A DNA stretch of 64,000 nt from Paraburkholderia bannensis (GCF_014200455.1 NZ_JACHBW010000021.1:53139-117138); one strand, 5' to 3'; positions 1 through 9,574 are shown, counted from the first letter of the stretch. The notes: generated from the sequence alone by a model not told the origin. Made by a program: numbers and translations.

Positions 1-428
1 GCATCCTCGATCGTCATGATGTGCGCCAGCACCACATAGTGCGTCGGCACGCCTTCGCGGCCCGCGAAGTTGTCGGGGTAGTGATGCTCGTAGAGCCCGT
101 AGAACGACGCCTGGCTGCGCACGACGTCCGCCACGCCCAGTTCGGCCTCGACGATGCGCGTGAACGCCGCGTCGAGCGTCTCGTTCTTGCGGATGCGCCC
201 GCCCGGCACGAACCAGCTGCCGCGCGCGGGCCGGTTGCGCCGATAGCCCACCAGCACGCGGCCCGCCTCGTCGGCGACGATCAGGTCGATGGCCACCAGC
301 GGCGTGAGCCGCACTGCGCTCAGGAACTCGCCTTCGTCGAGCGCAGGCGAATCGCCGCGCGGCACATCGCAGCTTTCGATGCCAGCGCCATCACTCGCCC
401 GCACCAGCGTCAGCGGCGCGCTGCTCAT
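1..428 (-). CDS. gmm: GDP-mannose mannosyl hydrolase, Nudix family (3' end outside window)
   Basis: The reading frame starts at ATG 428 and runs off the left edge, leaving about 142 codons. It contains a segment with GWxPGG-like spacing (SWFVPGGRI) followed by KNETLDAAFTRI and ELG. This is the modified Nudix box of GDP-mannose hydrolases, which lacks one of the usual glutamates. Family members hydrolyse GDP-mannose or GDP-glucose to GDP and the free sugar, and they sit in colanic-acid-type clusters (Gmm/WcaH). The start overlaps the galU stop by four bases (ATGA), so the two genes are probably translated together. That fits control of the GDP-mannose pool that feeds the neighbouring gmd and fcl. 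The C-terminal catalytic part cannot be seen here. Confidence 0.85.
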   Translation of the reverse strand, partial: MSSAPLTLVRASDGAGIESCDVPRGDSPALDEGEFLSAVRLTPLVAIDLIVADEAGRVLVGYRRNRPARGSWFVPGGRIRKNETLDAAFTRIVEAELGVADVVRSQASFYGLYEHHYPDNFAGREGVPTHYVVLAHIMTIED

Positions 429-1330
429 GCCACCTTCGCCCGCTGCGCGGCCGCCTCCGTCTCGAACGCCAGTTCTTCGAGGTAACGCTCGAAGCCCTCG
501 GCCACCTCCGGGTGGCGCAGCGCGAACTCGACGGTCGCCTTCAGATAGCCGATCTTGCTGCCGCAGTCGTAACGCTTGCCGCGAAAGCGATAGGCCAGCA
601 CCTGTTCACGCGCGAGCAGCGAGAGGATCGCGTCGGTCAGCTGGATTTCGCCGCCCGCGCCCGGCGTGATGCGGCGCAAGTGCTCGAAAATGCCCGGCGT
701 GAACACGTAGCGCCCCACCACCCCCAGGCGCGAGGGCGCATCGGCGGGATCCGGCTTTTCGACGATACCGTTCATGCGGAAGATACGGTCGTCCCACGCG
801 CGACCATCGATCACGCCATACGAGCGGCTCTCGTGCGGCTCGATCTGGTCGACGCCCACCACCGAACACGCGTAATGGCCGAAGACGTCGAGCATCTGCG
901 CCAGCACGGGCGGCTGGCCATCGAGCAGATCATCGGCGAGGATCACGGCGAACGGCTCGCCATCGACGATCTTTTCCGCACACATCACCGCGTGGCCGAG
1001 ACCCAGCGCTTCGGCCTGACGCACGAACAGGCAGGTCACGTGACGCGGCTTGATGCTTTGCACGACACGCAGCAGTTCGGTCTTGCCGCGGCTCATGAGT
1101 TCGGCCTCGATTTCGTAGGACTTGTCGAAATGGTCTTCGATGGCGCGCTTGCTGCGCCCCGTCACGAAGATCATTTCCGTCACGCCCGCCGCCGCGGCCT
1201 CTTCCACGGCGTACTGGATCAAGGGCTTGTCCACGATCGGCAGCATCTCTTTGGGGCTTGCCTTGGTGGCGGGGAGAAAGCGCGTGCCAAGACCCGCAAC
1301 CGGAAAAACCGCCTTGCGTATTGTGCGCAT
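425..1330 (-). CDS. galU: UTP--glucose-1-phosphate uridylyltransferase
   Basis: This 301-residue protein has the family's usual length. It begins with the nucleotidyltransferase signature GLGTRFLPATKASPKEM at about residues 13-29, followed by VDKPLIQYAVEEA. Later ILADDLL and GEIQLTDAI match GalU. It makes UDP-glucose from UTP and glucose-1-phosphate in the cytoplasm, supplying the glucosyl and glucuronosyl donors for polysaccharide synthesis. The ATG is preceded by GAGGAA at good spacing. Its stop overlaps the start of the gmm gene downstream. Its position at the edge of the exopolysaccharide locus suggests a dedicated copy rather than the only housekeeping one, though I cannot tell from this window. 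Confidence 0.95.
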   Translation of the reverse strand: MRTIRKAVFPVAGLGTRFLPATKASPKEMLPIVDKPLIQYAVEEAAAAGVTEMIFVTGRSKRAIEDHFDKSYEIEAELMSRGKTELLRVVQSIKPRHVTCLFVRQAEALGLGHAVMCAEKIVDGEPFAVILADDLLDGQPPVLAQMLDVFGHYACSVVGVDQIEPHESRSYGVIDGRAWDDRIFRMNGIVEKPDPADAPSRLGVVGRYVFTPGIFEHLRRITPGAGGEIQLTDAILSLLAREQVLAYRFRGKRYDCGSKIGYLKATVEFALRHPEVAEGFERYLEELAFETEAAAQRAKVA

Positions 1331-1638
1331 TGTTATTTCCTCGACGTAATGGTGGGTATTTCCGGTGCTTTTTCGCTCCGTGGTTCGAGCGTATGGTCAA
1401 CGCCGCCAACGCGCTCGCCATTGCCTCGCCGGTGGCGGCCACCGCGCCGCGATCTGTCTATCAACGTGCGCAAGCGCACATGGGCCACTGCACTTCGCAA
1501 CGCCGATGGTGTCGATGTCGCACAACGCCGAGACCGTGGCGCACAACGGCGCCTTTGCGGCAGTAGCATCGTTCGAACCATTCAGCCTTTGCGAACGGCC
1601 GCTGGCGTTCGCCCCGACATTCGCATGCATTCGCCACG
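1331..1638. other. Divergent intergenic region between galU and an acyltransferase gene
   Basis: These 308 bases separate leftward galU from the rightward acyltransferase gene. Several overlapping short open frames cross it on both strands, but none has family signatures or a convincing ribosome binding site. It presumably carries the promoters of both flanking units. I could not identify a clear -35/-10 pair. Confidence 0.4.
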
Positions 1639-2847
1639 ATGAAGCCAGGGCTTAGCACCTTCCTCGATCTATCGCGCTGGTTCGCCGCGTTGCTGGTGGT
1701 CGTCAATCACGCACGCGCGCTGGTGCTCGCGGATTTCGCGGCCGCCGCTTCTGCGCCCGGCGGCGCTGGCGCGCATGGGCCGATGCTGCGTGCGCTGTAT
1801 TTCTTCACCGGCCTCGGCCACGAAGCGGTGGTGATTTTCTTCGTCATCAGCGGCTTTCTGGTGGGCGGATCCACGTTGCAACGCTGGCAGCAGCGCGGCC
1901 CCGATATGCGCGCCTATGTGTCAGCGCGCGCGAGCCGCATCTACACCACGCTGATTCCCGCGCTGATCGCGGGCATCGCGCTCGACAGCATCGGACTGCG
2001 CTGGTTCAACGCGAGCGGCATCTACACCACGTTGCCCGAGCCGCCCATCGCGACGATCACCTACGTGATCGCCTCCACGATGAATCTGCCGACCTTCCTC
2101 GGCAATCTCTTCATGATGCAGGGCGTGCTCACGCAGACGCTCGGCAGCAACGGCCCGCTCTGGAGTCTCGCGTGCGAGTGGTGGTACTACTGCGTATTCG
2201 CGCTCGGCGCGTATGCGCTCACGAGCGCGAAAGGCCGCCGCATTGGCTGGGCGACGGCCGCTTGTGCGCTTGTCGTACTCTTTCCGCTTTCGGTCATGCT
2301 ATGGGGCATCGTCTGGTTGATCGGCGTCCTGACATTTCGCTGGGTGAACTCGGGCGCCTGGCGTCCCCACCCGCTGGTGGGCTTCGCCCTGTTCGCGCTG
2401 GCCCTGGCCGCTTCGCGCATGACACACGGCATCGGCGCTATCGAGACCAATCTGTTCGCCGCCTTCGCACGCGACTTCGTGCTCAGCATCGCCTATGCGG
2501 CGGCGCTGGCGAGCGCAAGCCGCCTGGCGCAAGCGCTGCCGCTCGCGGCGTGGCACCACCAGCTCGCCGAGTTCTCATACACCACCTATCTGTTTCATTT
2601 CCCGGCGCTGCTATTGATTTGCGCGGCAGCCGCGCAAAGCTTCGGTTTGCATTTCACGCAGCGCCCCGACGCGCGCGGCATGGCGCTGTTTGCCGCGGCC
2701 GTGGTGCTGGTCTACGCGTACTGCTACGCCGTTTCGCTGCTCACCGAGCGGCACACCCCGCGCGCGCGCCACGCACTCGATACGCTGTTGCGCGCGCGCC
2801 CCGCCTTACAGGTCGAGCCGTCACGCTCCCCCGCGTCCGAAGCCTGA
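1639..2847 (+). CDS. Acyltransferase 3 family membrane protein (OafA/YrhL-like)
   Basis: The 402-residue protein is an integral membrane O-acyltransferase. It opens with LDLSRWFAALLVVVNHAR, whose R-x10-H arrangement is the conserved catalytic pattern of this family, and then has about ten hydrophobic segments. Such enzymes transfer acetyl or succinyl groups to sugars of lipid-linked or exported glycans. The WSLACEWWYY segment at about residues 174-183 also matches the family. It forms a pair with the next gene 40 bases downstream, a shorter member of the same family. Both face the end of the large exopolysaccharide operon, so they probably decorate that polymer. The ATG lacks a clear Shine-Dalgarno sequence, and the start is uncertain by a few codons. 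Confidence 0.85.
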   Translation: MKPGLSTFLDLSRWFAALLVVVNHARALVLADFAAAASAPGGAGAHGPMLRALYFFTGLGHEAVVIFFVISGFLVGGSTLQRWQQRGPDMRAYVSARASRIYTTLIPALIAGIALDSIGLRWFNASGIYTTLPEPPIATITYVIASTMNLPTFLGNLFMMQGVLTQTLGSNGPLWSLACEWWYYCVFALGAYALTSAKGRRIGWATAACALVVLFPLSVMLWGIVWLIGVLTFRWVNSGAWRPHPLVGFALFALALAASRMTHGIGAIETNLFAAFARDFVLSIAYAAALASASRLAQALPLAAWHHQLAEFSYTTYLFHFPALLLICAAAAQSFGLHFTQRPDARGMALFAAAVVLVYAYCYAVSLLTERHTPRARHALDTLLRARPALQVEPSRSPASEA

Positions 2848-2887
2848 AGAGGCGGACGAACGGAGGATCGCTCCAGGAGAGAAGAAG

Positions 2888-3931
2888 ATGGCGCCAGGTG
2901 CCCTGCGGTTTTTGCTCGCAACCCTTGTCGTGGTGTTTCACTACACCAGCTTCGGCATCGGCCATATGCCGGTCTATCTGTTCTTCGCACTGAGCGGCTA
3001 TTGGGTCTTCACGATGTGGCAGAACAAGTATTCGGCTACGCGCGAGCCCTACACAACCTTCATCGTTTCGCGCGTGTGGCGGCTTGCGCCGGTGTTTCTG
3101 CTGTGCAGCTTCGCGGCGCTCACCATCGTGTTCGTGCTGCCGCTCGTCGTCGCGCCCGCGGTGCCGGTCACGCCACCCGAGCCGCTCGCACTGGTCTCCA
3201 GCGTCGTCATCCTGGGCTATAACACCGCCGTCAACGCACCGCTCGTGCCCGCGTGGTCGCTCGATATCGAATTGCAGTTCTATCTGGTCGCGCCGATCCT
3301 GATTGCGCTGCTGCAACGGCGCGCCCTGTTCGCCGTCGTGCTGTGCGCGGGCGTGAGCGTGGCGTCGTTCGCACTCTTCCACGATCGCGCCGCTACCTCG
3401 TATTTGCCGTGGTTTCTCGCGGGCATGCTGGCCGCGCGCTTTCCCGCGCTGCTGCCGCGCCGCCGCGTGGCGCTGACATCCGCCGCGATCACGGTGGGCG
3501 CGCTCGCGCTGTTTGTCTGCGTGCCGGCGCTGCGTCCCGTGCTGTTTGGCGGCGCGCATCGCGGTGCGATCTATCTCGCGTGGAATCCGCTTCTCAATGC
3601 CGCGCTTGCAGCCGTCGCGCTGCCTTTTGCGCTGGGTACGCTCAGCGTGCGAAGCGGCAAGCTCGATCGTCTGCTGTCCGACGCTTCGTATTCGCTCTAT
3701 CTCGCGCACTGGCTGCCGTTGCTCTTCGTTTCGTATTACGTCCCGCAGATCGCGGCGCTATCGCACTCTGCACGCGCGCTCGTTACGCTGCCGCTCGTGC
3801 TGTTTGCCTATGCGGCTGCCTTCACGATTACCGTTTATGTGGACCGTCCTTGCAGCCACGCGCGCGAGCGCTTCGTCAAGGCGCGGCGGGCGGCGCGTGA
3901 AGAACCCGCTGCCGCAACGCTCGCACGTTGA
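2888..3931 (+). CDS. Acyltransferase 3 family membrane protein, second copy
   Basis: This 347-residue integral membrane protein belongs to the same acyltransferase-3 family as its upstream neighbour. It opens with RFLLATLVVVFHYTSFGIG, keeping the R-x-histidine pattern, then LFFALSGYW and a WSLDIELQFYLVAP segment typical of OafA-like enzymes. The chosen ATG has AGGAGAG eight bases upstream. A longer frame extends 66 codons further back but overlaps the previous gene and has no better signal. The first catalytic residues lie close to the N terminus, so the amino end is short for the family. A role in acylating the exopolysaccharide is inferred from location only. Confidence 0.82.
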   Translation: MAPGALRFLLATLVVVFHYTSFGIGHMPVYLFFALSGYWVFTMWQNKYSATREPYTTFIVSRVWRLAPVFLLCSFAALTIVFVLPLVVAPAVPVTPPEPLALVSSVVILGYNTAVNAPLVPAWSLDIELQFYLVAPILIALLQRRALFAVVLCAGVSVASFALFHDRAATSYLPWFLAGMLAARFPALLPRRRVALTSAAITVGALALFVCVPALRPVLFGGAHRGAIYLAWNPLLNAALAAVALPFALGTLSVRSGKLDRLLSDASYSLYLAHWLPLLFVSYYVPQIAALSHSARALVTLPLVLFAYAAAFTITVYVDRPCSHARERFVKARRAAREEPAAATLAR

Positions 3932-3969
3932 ATTTTCCATCTTCAATCGCACCGCATGAGCGACTTGCG

Positions 3970-6900
3970 TTACTGACTCGCGGCATCGACGAACCGCAGC
4001 TTGCCCCATAGGTTCGGCGTCAATTCAGCCTCGCCTGGCAAGTCGCTGACCAAACCCCCGGCCTTGTTCGACCAGTACGCACGCTGCAGCGTCTGAAAGC
4101 CATTGCCGCGCAACACGCCGATATCGCCGGCCAGCGTGCGTCCCGCCGTGGCATTCAGACCCAGCACGCCCAGCGGCACCGACACCTTGTACAGCACCTC
4201 AGGCGCACGCTGCGCCGCAGTTTGGCCATTCCCCGCCTGCAGGCGCTCGATCGACACATCGACCTTGTCGCTCACCTCATCGACGCGATCGAAATGAATC
4301 GTGCGCAGCGGCGAGCTATACGTGATCGGCGCAAGCCCATCGGAAGCCGCCACGGGACGAAAAAGCATGGCCTTGGTCATATCGTGCACGCGCGAAACCA
4401 CCAGGCGCTCGTCGCCTTTCACGGCGTTGCTGCGATTCGGGTCGGAGTCGGCATTCGCGCCCAGCATCAGGTCGATGCCGCCGCCCGTGGCGAACAGGTT
4501 CTGCAAGGCCTCGCCACTATTGTCGAGCAGCGTGGGCGTATCGGTCGTTACCGCGATATAGAGCCGGTCGCCGAATATCGCCAGCGCGGCTTTTGTTTCG
4601 CTATCCTGATGACCCCAATCGCCCACCTGAACCGACCGCGTGTCGATGCTCGCCCACTGCGTGGCCGAGTCGGGCCAGTTCTGCGCACTCGCTTCGGCGT
4701 GAATCGCAACGTCCAGAACGGTGTTGCCCGCGCTCGACCCGGCGACGCGCGCGGCGGATTCGCGTGTTTCGCGCTGCGCGTCCACGAGTTGTTGCGCGCT
4801 CAAGGTAATCTGCCGATCCGGCAAACGACGCACACCCTCCAGCCCGACAATGCGCAGCAAAGGCGCGGTGGAACCGGCCTGCATATAGACGTTGCCATCG
4901 TCGGCGCGCACGATGGTCGGATGAAAGCACTCCGGTCCGAGGCTCGTTGCGGCAAGATCGAGACCGCGCGTGGCCCGGGCCGGCGGCGGCGCGGTATCGA
5001 GGCGCGTGTCCTTGAACAGCGTCGCAACGAACAGGCCATCGGTCGTGAAGAGATAGACACTGCCTTCGTTGCCGTTGATCGCCCATAGTTGCCCGGCGTC
5101 CGAAGGTGCGGGCGCGTCGAACGGGTTGCCCAGCACGCGTGTCGTGCCGATCAGTTCGCCGGGCTTCGCGGGCACCGGCGCGGCGTGCGAGGCGTGCAAA
5201 CCCGGCCACAGACTCGGATACGACCACGCAGCGCCGCTCGCGTGAATGCCACTGACGCCTTGCGGCGCGAAGGGCGCGGGCGGCGTGGTGGCGATGGTCC
5301 AGCCGTCGCGCGCCACCAGTATCTGGCCGCCGCCCGTGCTCACCGGCGCCTGCACATTGCTGACGAGCGTTTTCGCGTGCACGAGATCGTAGACGGGCAC
5401 GCCGCGCGACCCAGTCGAGGTGGCGGGCACCATCAGCGCCCCATTGCCCGCGTAGGCAATCGCGAACGAAAGATCGTCGAGCACGGTGACATTGCCGAGC
5501 ATCGCCGCGTTGCCGCGCGCCTCGCCCGGCGGCTGCCAGAACGTGACTTCGTCCGGCGATAGATGACCGTCGCCATTAGCGTCGCGCCACAGAAACAGCA
5601 GCGCACGGTGCTGCGGATCGCTGCCGGCCGGCATGCGCGCGCGCATTGCGTCGCTATTGAAGGCGGGCAGCAGCTTGCCCGCGCTGTCGAAGGTGCTGCC
5701 CGCAGCCGCCACCGCATGCGCTACGCCATCGGCGCCCAGATGCCAGACGATCGCACTCGGCCTGCCCGTCACCTGGGCGCTGTGCGCGTTGGTCAGATAG
5801 CGCTCGCTGCCGCGATAGAGCGGATAGTCGGGCATTGCGCCGGTATCGTTGCCGCTCAGGCCCAGGTCGTCGCCGTCGGCACGGTAGGGAATCGCCCATG
5901 GCACGCTCGTGCCGTGCGTCCAGTCCAGCCTGAATTCGATAGCCCCCGCTTCATCGGCGTAATAAAAGCGTGTGCGGTCGCGCGGATCGAGCGCGCCGCC
6001 GCCACCGTAGCGCGGCGGCCCATAGAACGCGTTCACGAGGCGGCCAGTGGCGGCGTCCCATACGCTCACGCGCTTGGGCGTCTTGTCGTTTTCAGCGACC
6101 CAGAGACGCCCGTTGCCATCGAGCGCAATACCGGCGGGATGATTCATATGCTGCGGATCGTACAGCCCCACAGCAGGCGCGCCTGCGTGGCCGATAGCGC
6201 GCAACAGCTTGCCGGACCCATCGAATACCCTCACCTGATGGCTCTTGCCCCAATCGCTCACATAGATCGTGCCGCTCGGATCGATGCATAACGATTGTGG
6301 ATCTTCGAGCCCCGATGCGATGACCGCTTGCGGCGCAGAAACATGCAACTGACCGCCAGCGTCCAGGCTCGCATCGAGCCGCACCAGATGCACGCCCGAC
6401 AAAGCCAGCAAATGTCCCTGCGCATCGAACGCAAGACCGCGTGGATCAGCGAGAGGCGCACGCTGAACGACGCGATGCCGCGCGGCGTCCACGAACAGCA
6501 ATTGATTCAGCGCCCGCAAGGACACGACGACGAGACCATCGTGCGCCGCCAGCCCGGACACCGCAGCGCGGCGCTCGGGATACGGATCGTCCGCCGATGG
6601 CTTCGCCGTATCGGGCGGCTCGTCGATCCGATAAGCGGGCGTGAGCACGGGCGCATCCTCGCCCGTGCCCAGGCGCGCATCGGCAGGCGCGTTGCGTTGC
6701 CCGCCCACCGTCATGAGCGCGCTCAGACGCAGTTCGCTGGCGTGGTCTCCCGGCTGATCGCCGCGCCACGACGTCGCCGCGTAGGCATAGACGCCCGGCG
6801 CGGCATGCGGGCCCGTGTCGCGCGCGAGTTGCGTCGCTCCGGTCCACACGCCCCCCATCCACGTCTGTCCCCAGCGCTTCCTGCCTTGCGTATCGAGCCA

Positions 6901-7614
6901 CGCCAGCCCGCTACCGCCTTCGGTGACATAACTGCCTACGAGTAGCGTGCCATCAGCGCCTGCATGCGGCGAGCCATTCGCACCGCCCGGCACGAACAGC
7001 ACCGCCGAAGGCGCGGCGTGATTGGCCAGCCACTCGCTGTCGCGCTGCGCCGTCTTCCACGGCGGCTGGCCCGGATCGTAGGGATTGAATTCGTAAAGCG
7101 CCTTCAGCGCCGGTCTCACCAGCCCACGCACGCGATATGTACCCGGCGCAACCAGCCGCCCAGGAATGCGGTATTGCGCGTGCGCGGCCGCATCGGGGTC
7201 TCGCCCCAGATCGTCGAGGCCATCCCACCACGCGGTGTTATCGCCTGCGGGAAACGGTGTTTCGCTGATGAGGTTGCGCACGCGGTGCCCGTCCGTGGTT
7301 TCGATCACGAGCGTCACGTAACCCGGCTGGGCAAGCGAGAAGTGAATGGCGATGGGGGGATGATCGATCACGGCGTTGGCGGCGGCGGCCCCGGTTGGCG
7401 CATTCGATGCGCTCACAACTTCCTTCGCGCTGGCATCGCTCGCCGTGCTCACTGCGTCCGCCGCCTGCACCACGGCTGAAGAGCGCATCATATCGAGCGC
7501 GATCCACGCAGCGTAACCGAGCGCAATCGCCACGCAAATCGACAGGCTCCAGCGTACGATGCGTCTGCGCGACGCCGTCCGTTCGCCGTGTCGTGAACGC
7601 TGCCGCTGCATCAT
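3970..7614 (-). CDS. Membrane-anchored multidomain protein: Ig-like, NHL-type beta-propeller, EF-hand loop, CBM9-like domain
   Basis: This 1214-residue protein is the last gene of the exopolysaccharide operon and overlaps the acyltransferase gene upstream by ATGA. An N-terminal membrane segment (about residues 23-43) suggests a signal anchor with the bulk in the periplasm. Residues about 85-165 resemble a FlgD-type Ig fold (NTAWWDGLDDLGRD). Residues about 370-560 hold NHL/beta-propeller strands such as GTIYVSDWGKSHQVRVFDG and GRLWVAENDKT. Residues 678-689 (DANGDGHLSPDE) match a calcium-binding EF-hand or dockerin loop. Residues about 1000-1180 (RLYIAVTTDTP and following) resemble a family 9 carbohydrate-binding fold. 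I recognise no catalytic motif, so lyase, binding or assembly roles are all open. The order of domains is my reading by eye. Confidence 0.8.
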   Translation of the reverse strand: MMQRQRSRHGERTASRRRIVRWSLSICVAIALGYAAWIALDMMRSSAVVQAADAVSTASDASAKEVVSASNAPTGAAAANAVIDHPPIAIHFSLAQPGYVTLVIETTDGHRVRNLISETPFPAGDNTAWWDGLDDLGRDPDAAAHAQYRIPGRLVAPGTYRVRGLVRPALKALYEFNPYDPGQPPWKTAQRDSEWLANHAAPSAVLFVPGGANGSPHAGADGTLLVGSYVTEGGSGLAWLDTQGRKRWGQTWMGGVWTGATQLARDTGPHAAPGVYAYAATSWRGDQPGDHASELRLSALMTVGGQRNAPADARLGTGEDAPVLTPAYRIDEPPDTAKPSADDPYPERRAAVSGLAAHDGLVVVSLRALNQLLFVDAARHRVVQRAPLADPRGLAFDAQGHLLALSGVHLVRLDASLDAGGQLHVSAPQAVIASGLEDPQSLCIDPSGTIYVSDWGKSHQVRVFDGSGKLLRAIGHAGAPAVGLYDPQHMNHPAGIALDGNGRLWVAENDKTPKRVSVWDAATGRLVNAFYGPPRYGGGGALDPRDRTRFYYADEAGAIEFRLDWTHGTSVPWAIPYRADGDDLGLSGNDTGAMPDYPLYRGSERYLTNAHSAQVTGRPSAIVWHLGADGVAHAVAAAGSTFDSAGKLLPAFNSDAMRARMPAGSDPQHRALLFLWRDANGDGHLSPDEVTFWQPPGEARGNAAMLGNVTVLDDLSFAIAYAGNGALMVPATSTGSRGVPVYDLVHAKTLVSNVQAPVSTGGGQILVARDGWTIATTPPAPFAPQGVSGIHASGAAWSYPSLWPGLHASHAAPVPAKPGELIGTTRVLGNPFDAPAPSDAGQLWAINGNEGSVYLFTTDGLFVATLFKDTRLDTAPPPARATRGLDLAATSLGPECFHPTIVRADDGNVYMQAGSTAPLLRIVGLEGVRRLPDRQITLSAQQLVDAQRETRESAARVAGSSAGNTVLDVAIHAEASAQNWPDSATQWASIDTRSVQVGDWGHQDSETKAALAIFGDRLYIAVTTDTPTLLDNSGEALQNLFATGGGIDLMLGANADSDPNRSNAVKGDERLVVSRVHDMTKAMLFRPVAASDGLAPITYSSPLRTIHFDRVDEVSDKVDVSIERLQAGNGQTAAQRAPEVLYKVSVPLGVLGLNATAGRTLAGDIGVLRGNGFQTLQRAYWSNKAGGLVSDLPGEAELTPNLWGKLRFVDAASQ

Positions 7615-8144
7615 TTGAAAGGCTGCCGGTGACGCGTGCTGTCTTCGAGTTGATCGTCACGCCGCCCGATCGCGCGCGCGGGCACGCCCGCAACGATCGC
7701 ATACGGTTCGACCGATGCCGTCACCACCGCGCCCGCCGCCACCACGGCGCCCTCGCCTATCATCACACCCGGCATGATGAGTGCATCCAGGCCGATCCGC
7801 GCGTAGTCGCCAATCACCACGCCGCCTTCGTAGCCGGCGGACCCCGCACTGTTGGGATCGCGCGAGGCGGTGAGAATCGTCGCGCGCGAACTGATCGACA
7901 CATTGCACCCGAGCACGATGCCGCCGCGCGTATCCATGCGCGCCTCTTCGTTGACGACCGAGTTCGCGCCCATCGCAAAGCCGCGCCGCGCGTCGAAGGT
8001 CACGCCCATCAGGATCGCCGAACTGGGCGCGACGCTGAAGCCCATGACATTGCGATACCAGATGCGTCTCACGCACTGCCAAGGCAAACGGCTCGCCAGG
8101 GCGTTATTGAGGTAAACGAGCAGTTCGCCGATGACGGTTTTCAT
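7611..8144 (-). CDS. Left-handed beta-helix acyltransferase (serine/maltose acetyltransferase-like)
   Basis: The chosen frame gives 177 residues, starting at an ATG that overlaps the flippase stop (ATGA). A 59-codon longer frame would run into the flippase gene and is rejected. From about residue 50 the protein is built of imperfect hexapeptide repeats, including GVMIGEGAVVAAGAVVT and the closing VAGVPARAIG. This is the signature of LbH acyltransferases of the NodL/maltose O-acetyltransferase type. They transfer acetyl from acetyl-CoA to sugars in the cytoplasm. Its place between wzx and the large propeller gene suggests that it acetylates the repeat unit before flipping. Confidence 0.85.
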   Translation of the reverse strand: MKTVIGELLVYLNNALASRLPWQCVRRIWYRNVMGFSVAPSSAILMGVTFDARRGFAMGANSVVNEEARMDTRGGIVLGCNVSISSRATILTASRDPNSAGSAGYEGGVVIGDYARIGLDALIMPGVMIGEGAVVAAGAVVTASVEPYAIVAGVPARAIGRRDDQLEDSTRHRQPFK

Positions 8145-9460
8145 CCTTCCATCCTGCCGAAATGAAGCACGGCCGAAGCCAGATACACGGCGATCGACAC
8201 CACCGGGCTGATCGACGAAAAGATCACGACGCGCGCAATCGAATCGATGGGCATGAAGGCGAGCAAGACGGCCTGTAACGCCAGCGTGACGACCACCTGT
8301 ATCCACGACGGCGTGATCCACGCGCGCGCCATATTCAACGAGTAAATCAGCGCCTCGATCACGTAGAGCGCGGCAGAGCCGAGAACCAGCAGCAATTCGC
8401 CGTGCATCCCCGCATACTGGCCGCCAAGCACCGACAACACCACGCCGGGAAATAGCCAGGCCACGCAGAGGAACGCCGCGATCAGCGCCAGAAACGCCGC
8501 CAGCGCGAGCACGTACTTGCGCTTCATGTCGGCCTTCTCTTTCAGAACGGCAAAACGCGGCATGACGATACTGGTGAACACCGACTGCGCGACCATCAAC
8601 AAGGCTGAAATACGCCCCAGCGCGCCCAGTTGCGCGACCTGCGTGGCGCTGCCGAAATAGCCAAGCAACAGCACGTTGAGCTGGCCTTGAATGCAGAAGT
8701 AGATCGATGCCGGCGCCTGGCGGCGCGCGACTTTCGAAAACTCCGCGCGCGCTTCGTCGAGCGGAAACTGCATATCCTGATCGGCGATGTCATAGCGGCG
8801 GCGCAGCGCCCACGCCTGCCAGGCCATGGCGACGAGCGCCGCGCACAATGCAGTGAGCGTATTGGCCGAAACGAGCAAAGCGGCCAGCAGTACCAGCCGC
8901 AGCGCTGCGCCGGAAATCGTGATCTGCTGCAGCGCCTTGAGGTTCTGCTCAAGCTTCGGCAGCACGGAAAGCAGGCTGAAATTGAGCTGGAAGAACGTCG
9001 CCGCCACCACGCACGCCATGATCGCGGCGGCCCATAGCCACGAAGCCTGCGCTTTCATCAGCAAAAAGAAGCCCGCGGCAAATACCGCCGTGCCGAACAA
9101 GGCAAAGAATTTCGCGCGCGCTTCGTACGCCACCGTGAAGATCCGGTTCACCTTGGGGAGATCGGGCCACAGCCGCCCGGCCAGACTGATGAGCGCGGCG
9201 CTCACGCCCATATCGCTCAACACAGCGCCCGCCCCCAGCATGGTGATGGCGATGGTGTACCACGCGTATTCATGCACCGTGAGCGCGCGCACGACCCAGA
9301 TGCCGCCAACGAAGTTGAGCCCCTGCACCAGCGCCTCGCGCGAGAGAAACTTGGCCACAAAGACCGGCAGGCCGCCCGACTTGCGCGCAGCGCGCGCAGA
9401 GGCGGCGTCGTCGGCCAGATAGTGCGCTTCGCCTGAGGTCTCGCTGTGTGGAGTGCTCAT
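8141..9460 (-). CDS. wzx: Polysaccharide flippase, MOP superfamily (Wzx-like)
   Basis: The 439-residue protein is almost entirely hydrophobic, with about twelve to fourteen membrane segments and charged loops between them. It starts with a roughly 30-residue cytoplasmic stretch before KFLSREALVQGLNFVGGIWVVRAL. This arrangement and length match Wzx/RfbX flippases, which move undecaprenyl-linked repeat units to the periplasmic face. It lies in the same leftward block as the polymerase, glycosyltransferases and Wza-Wzc, so a Wzx/Wzy-dependent pathway is complete here. A 596-base gap with an opposite-strand gene lies upstream of it, so it may have its own promoter. Confidence 0.85.
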   Translation of the reverse strand: MSTPHSETSGEAHYLADDAASARAARKSGGLPVFVAKFLSREALVQGLNFVGGIWVVRALTVHEYAWYTIAITMLGAGAVLSDMGVSAALISLAGRLWPDLPKVNRIFTVAYEARAKFFALFGTAVFAAGFFLLMKAQASWLWAAAIMACVVAATFFQLNFSLLSVLPKLEQNLKALQQITISGAALRLVLLAALLVSANTLTALCAALVAMAWQAWALRRRYDIADQDMQFPLDEARAEFSKVARRQAPASIYFCIQGQLNVLLLGYFGSATQVAQLGALGRISALLMVAQSVFTSIVMPRFAVLKEKADMKRKYVLALAAFLALIAAFLCVAWLFPGVVLSVLGGQYAGMHGELLLVLGSAALYVIEALIYSLNMARAWITPSWIQVVVTLALQAVLLAFMPIDSIARVVIFSSISPVVSIAVYLASAVLHFGRMEG

Positions 9461-9485
9461 CGTGACCGTCGTTCCCGGAAAGGGT

Positions 9486-9514
9486 TTGGTTTGCCGACCG
9501 GCGATGCCTATAAT
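9486..9514 (+). promoter_or_regulatory. Sigma-70-type promoter for the small exported protein
   Basis: TTGGTT at 9486-9491 and a perfect TATAAT at 9509-9514 are separated by exactly 17 bases. They stand about 60 bases before the ATG at 9575. This is the clearest consensus promoter in the left half of the window. Confidence 0.65.
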
Positions 9515-9574
9515 CGTGGCGACCGGCTGCGGATTCTTTCGCTCAACGCTTGACTCAATTTAATTCGGACTACG

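Noticed and set aside
512..1642. 376-codon plus-strand frame over galU
   Set aside because: It is antisense to a clear galU gene and is rich in His and Arg, as expected for a GC-rich shadow.
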